Shown piece by piece: positions 13,582 through 13,722 of a stretch of 13,722 bases of DNA. Each line of letters begins with the position of its first letter. Within the stretch, counting starts at the first letter, position 1. Source of the stretch: Clostridium sp. UBA4746 (GTDB lineage: Bacteria > Bacillota > Clostridia > Clostridiales > Clostridiaceae); assembly GCA_002403785.1 (NCBI GenBank), contig DHIM01000025.1:19192-32913 (forward strand), given 5' to 3'. The notes below the pieces were generated by a model. That model saw only the letters and a program-made list of their open reading frames with translations. It made no database searches and was not told the DNA's origin. A program made the position numbers and the translations under genes.

Positions 13582-13722
13582 AATTGGCGCCACCTCGCTT
13601 TATATTATTTTTTAATTTATTTAATTTTTTTTTCAAAAGACCTACGGTATTGTTGAATACAAAATCTTTATCAATACATTTGATTTTTATTAATAGATAC
13701 AAATAAGTTAACATTATAAATA
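13574..13722 (-). CDS. 3' end of an unidentified gene entering from the right edge
   Basis: On the minus strand an open frame enters at the right edge and stops with TAA at 13576-13574, giving 48 codons. The readable end includes FIMLTYLYLLIKIKC and a Lys/Asn-rich tail, LLKKKLNKLKNNIKRGG. Its stop overlaps the heparinase-like ATG (ATGGATAA), and it contains that gene's ribosome binding site, which argues for a real, translationally coupled upstream gene in the same operon. A basic C-terminus is common in glycosyltransferases and other polysaccharide enzymes, but nothing here identifies the family. A chance frame in AT-rich leader DNA is the alternative. Confidence 0.55.
   Translation of the reverse strand, partial: FIMLTYLYLLIKIKCIDKDFVFNNTVGLLKKKLNKLKNNIKRGGANYG

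Noticed and set aside
1..13722. CRISPR arrays, tRNA/rRNA, insertion sequences, toxin-antitoxin or anti-phage systems
   Set aside because: No regularly spaced repeats, tRNA-like cloverleaf, transposase text, terminal inverted repeats or defence-protein motifs were seen on either strand.

Overview
The window is AT-rich, with AAGGAG-type ribosome binding sites, bacterial sigma-A-like promoters and short intergenic gaps. Together with the protein types (MleR-like LysR regulator, large malic enzyme, secreted transglutaminase-like protein, CpsC/CpsD/LCP capsule proteins) this points to a low-GC Firmicute, most likely a Clostridium or close relative. This is inferred from composition and protein families, not from a database match. 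Almost every gene is on the minus strand, so transcription runs from high to low coordinates.

Region A (1-3015) is a malate-utilisation module. Read in the direction of transcription it holds a promoter with two LysR-type dyads (2966-2980 and 2991-3015), a wrecked DASS-family dicarboxylate/citrate transporter (2466-2913: in-frame stop, two large internal deletions, one frameshift), an intact malic/malolactic-family enzyme (start corrected to 2389), a hairpin terminator, and an MleR-like LysR gene cut by the left edge. The import step seems lost while enzyme, regulator and operators remain.

Region B (3016-6394) holds a possible 27-residue peptide gene on the plus strand and a 46-residue Cys-rich zinc-ribbon-like gene on the minus strand, converging on one long shared hairpin. 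Next come a secreted transglutaminase-like protein and a polytopic membrane protein resembling the HPP family. The 357 bp after that contain the strong terminator that closes the polysaccharide cluster.

Region C (6395-13722) is part of an exopolysaccharide/capsule cluster. In order of transcription: the tail of an unidentified gene entering from the right edge, a heparinase II/III-like protein (start corrected to 13581, overlapping the previous gene), CpsC-like Wzz-type membrane protein, CpsD-like BY-kinase (TTG start overlapping cpsC), LytR-CpsA-Psr ligase, a PelF-like GT4 glycosyltransferase that lacks its C-terminus, and a GalE-like sugar epimerase. CpsC/CpsD would control polymer length and export, the LCP protein would attach polymer to the wall, the transferase/epimerase pair would make and use nucleotide sugars, and the heparinase-like protein would cleave or edit polymer. 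A 323-bp gap between the LCP and PelF-like genes holds a Rex-like palindrome and a short in-frame remnant resembling the tyrosine tail of CpsD.

I see no rRNA, tRNA, CRISPR array, insertion sequence or complete novel system. The most notable signals are gene decay and remodelling: the dead transporter under seemingly intact LysR control, the truncated PelF-like transferase lacking its second EX7E glutamate, the CpsD-tail remnant, and a His/Gly repeat beside the heparinase active-site motif.
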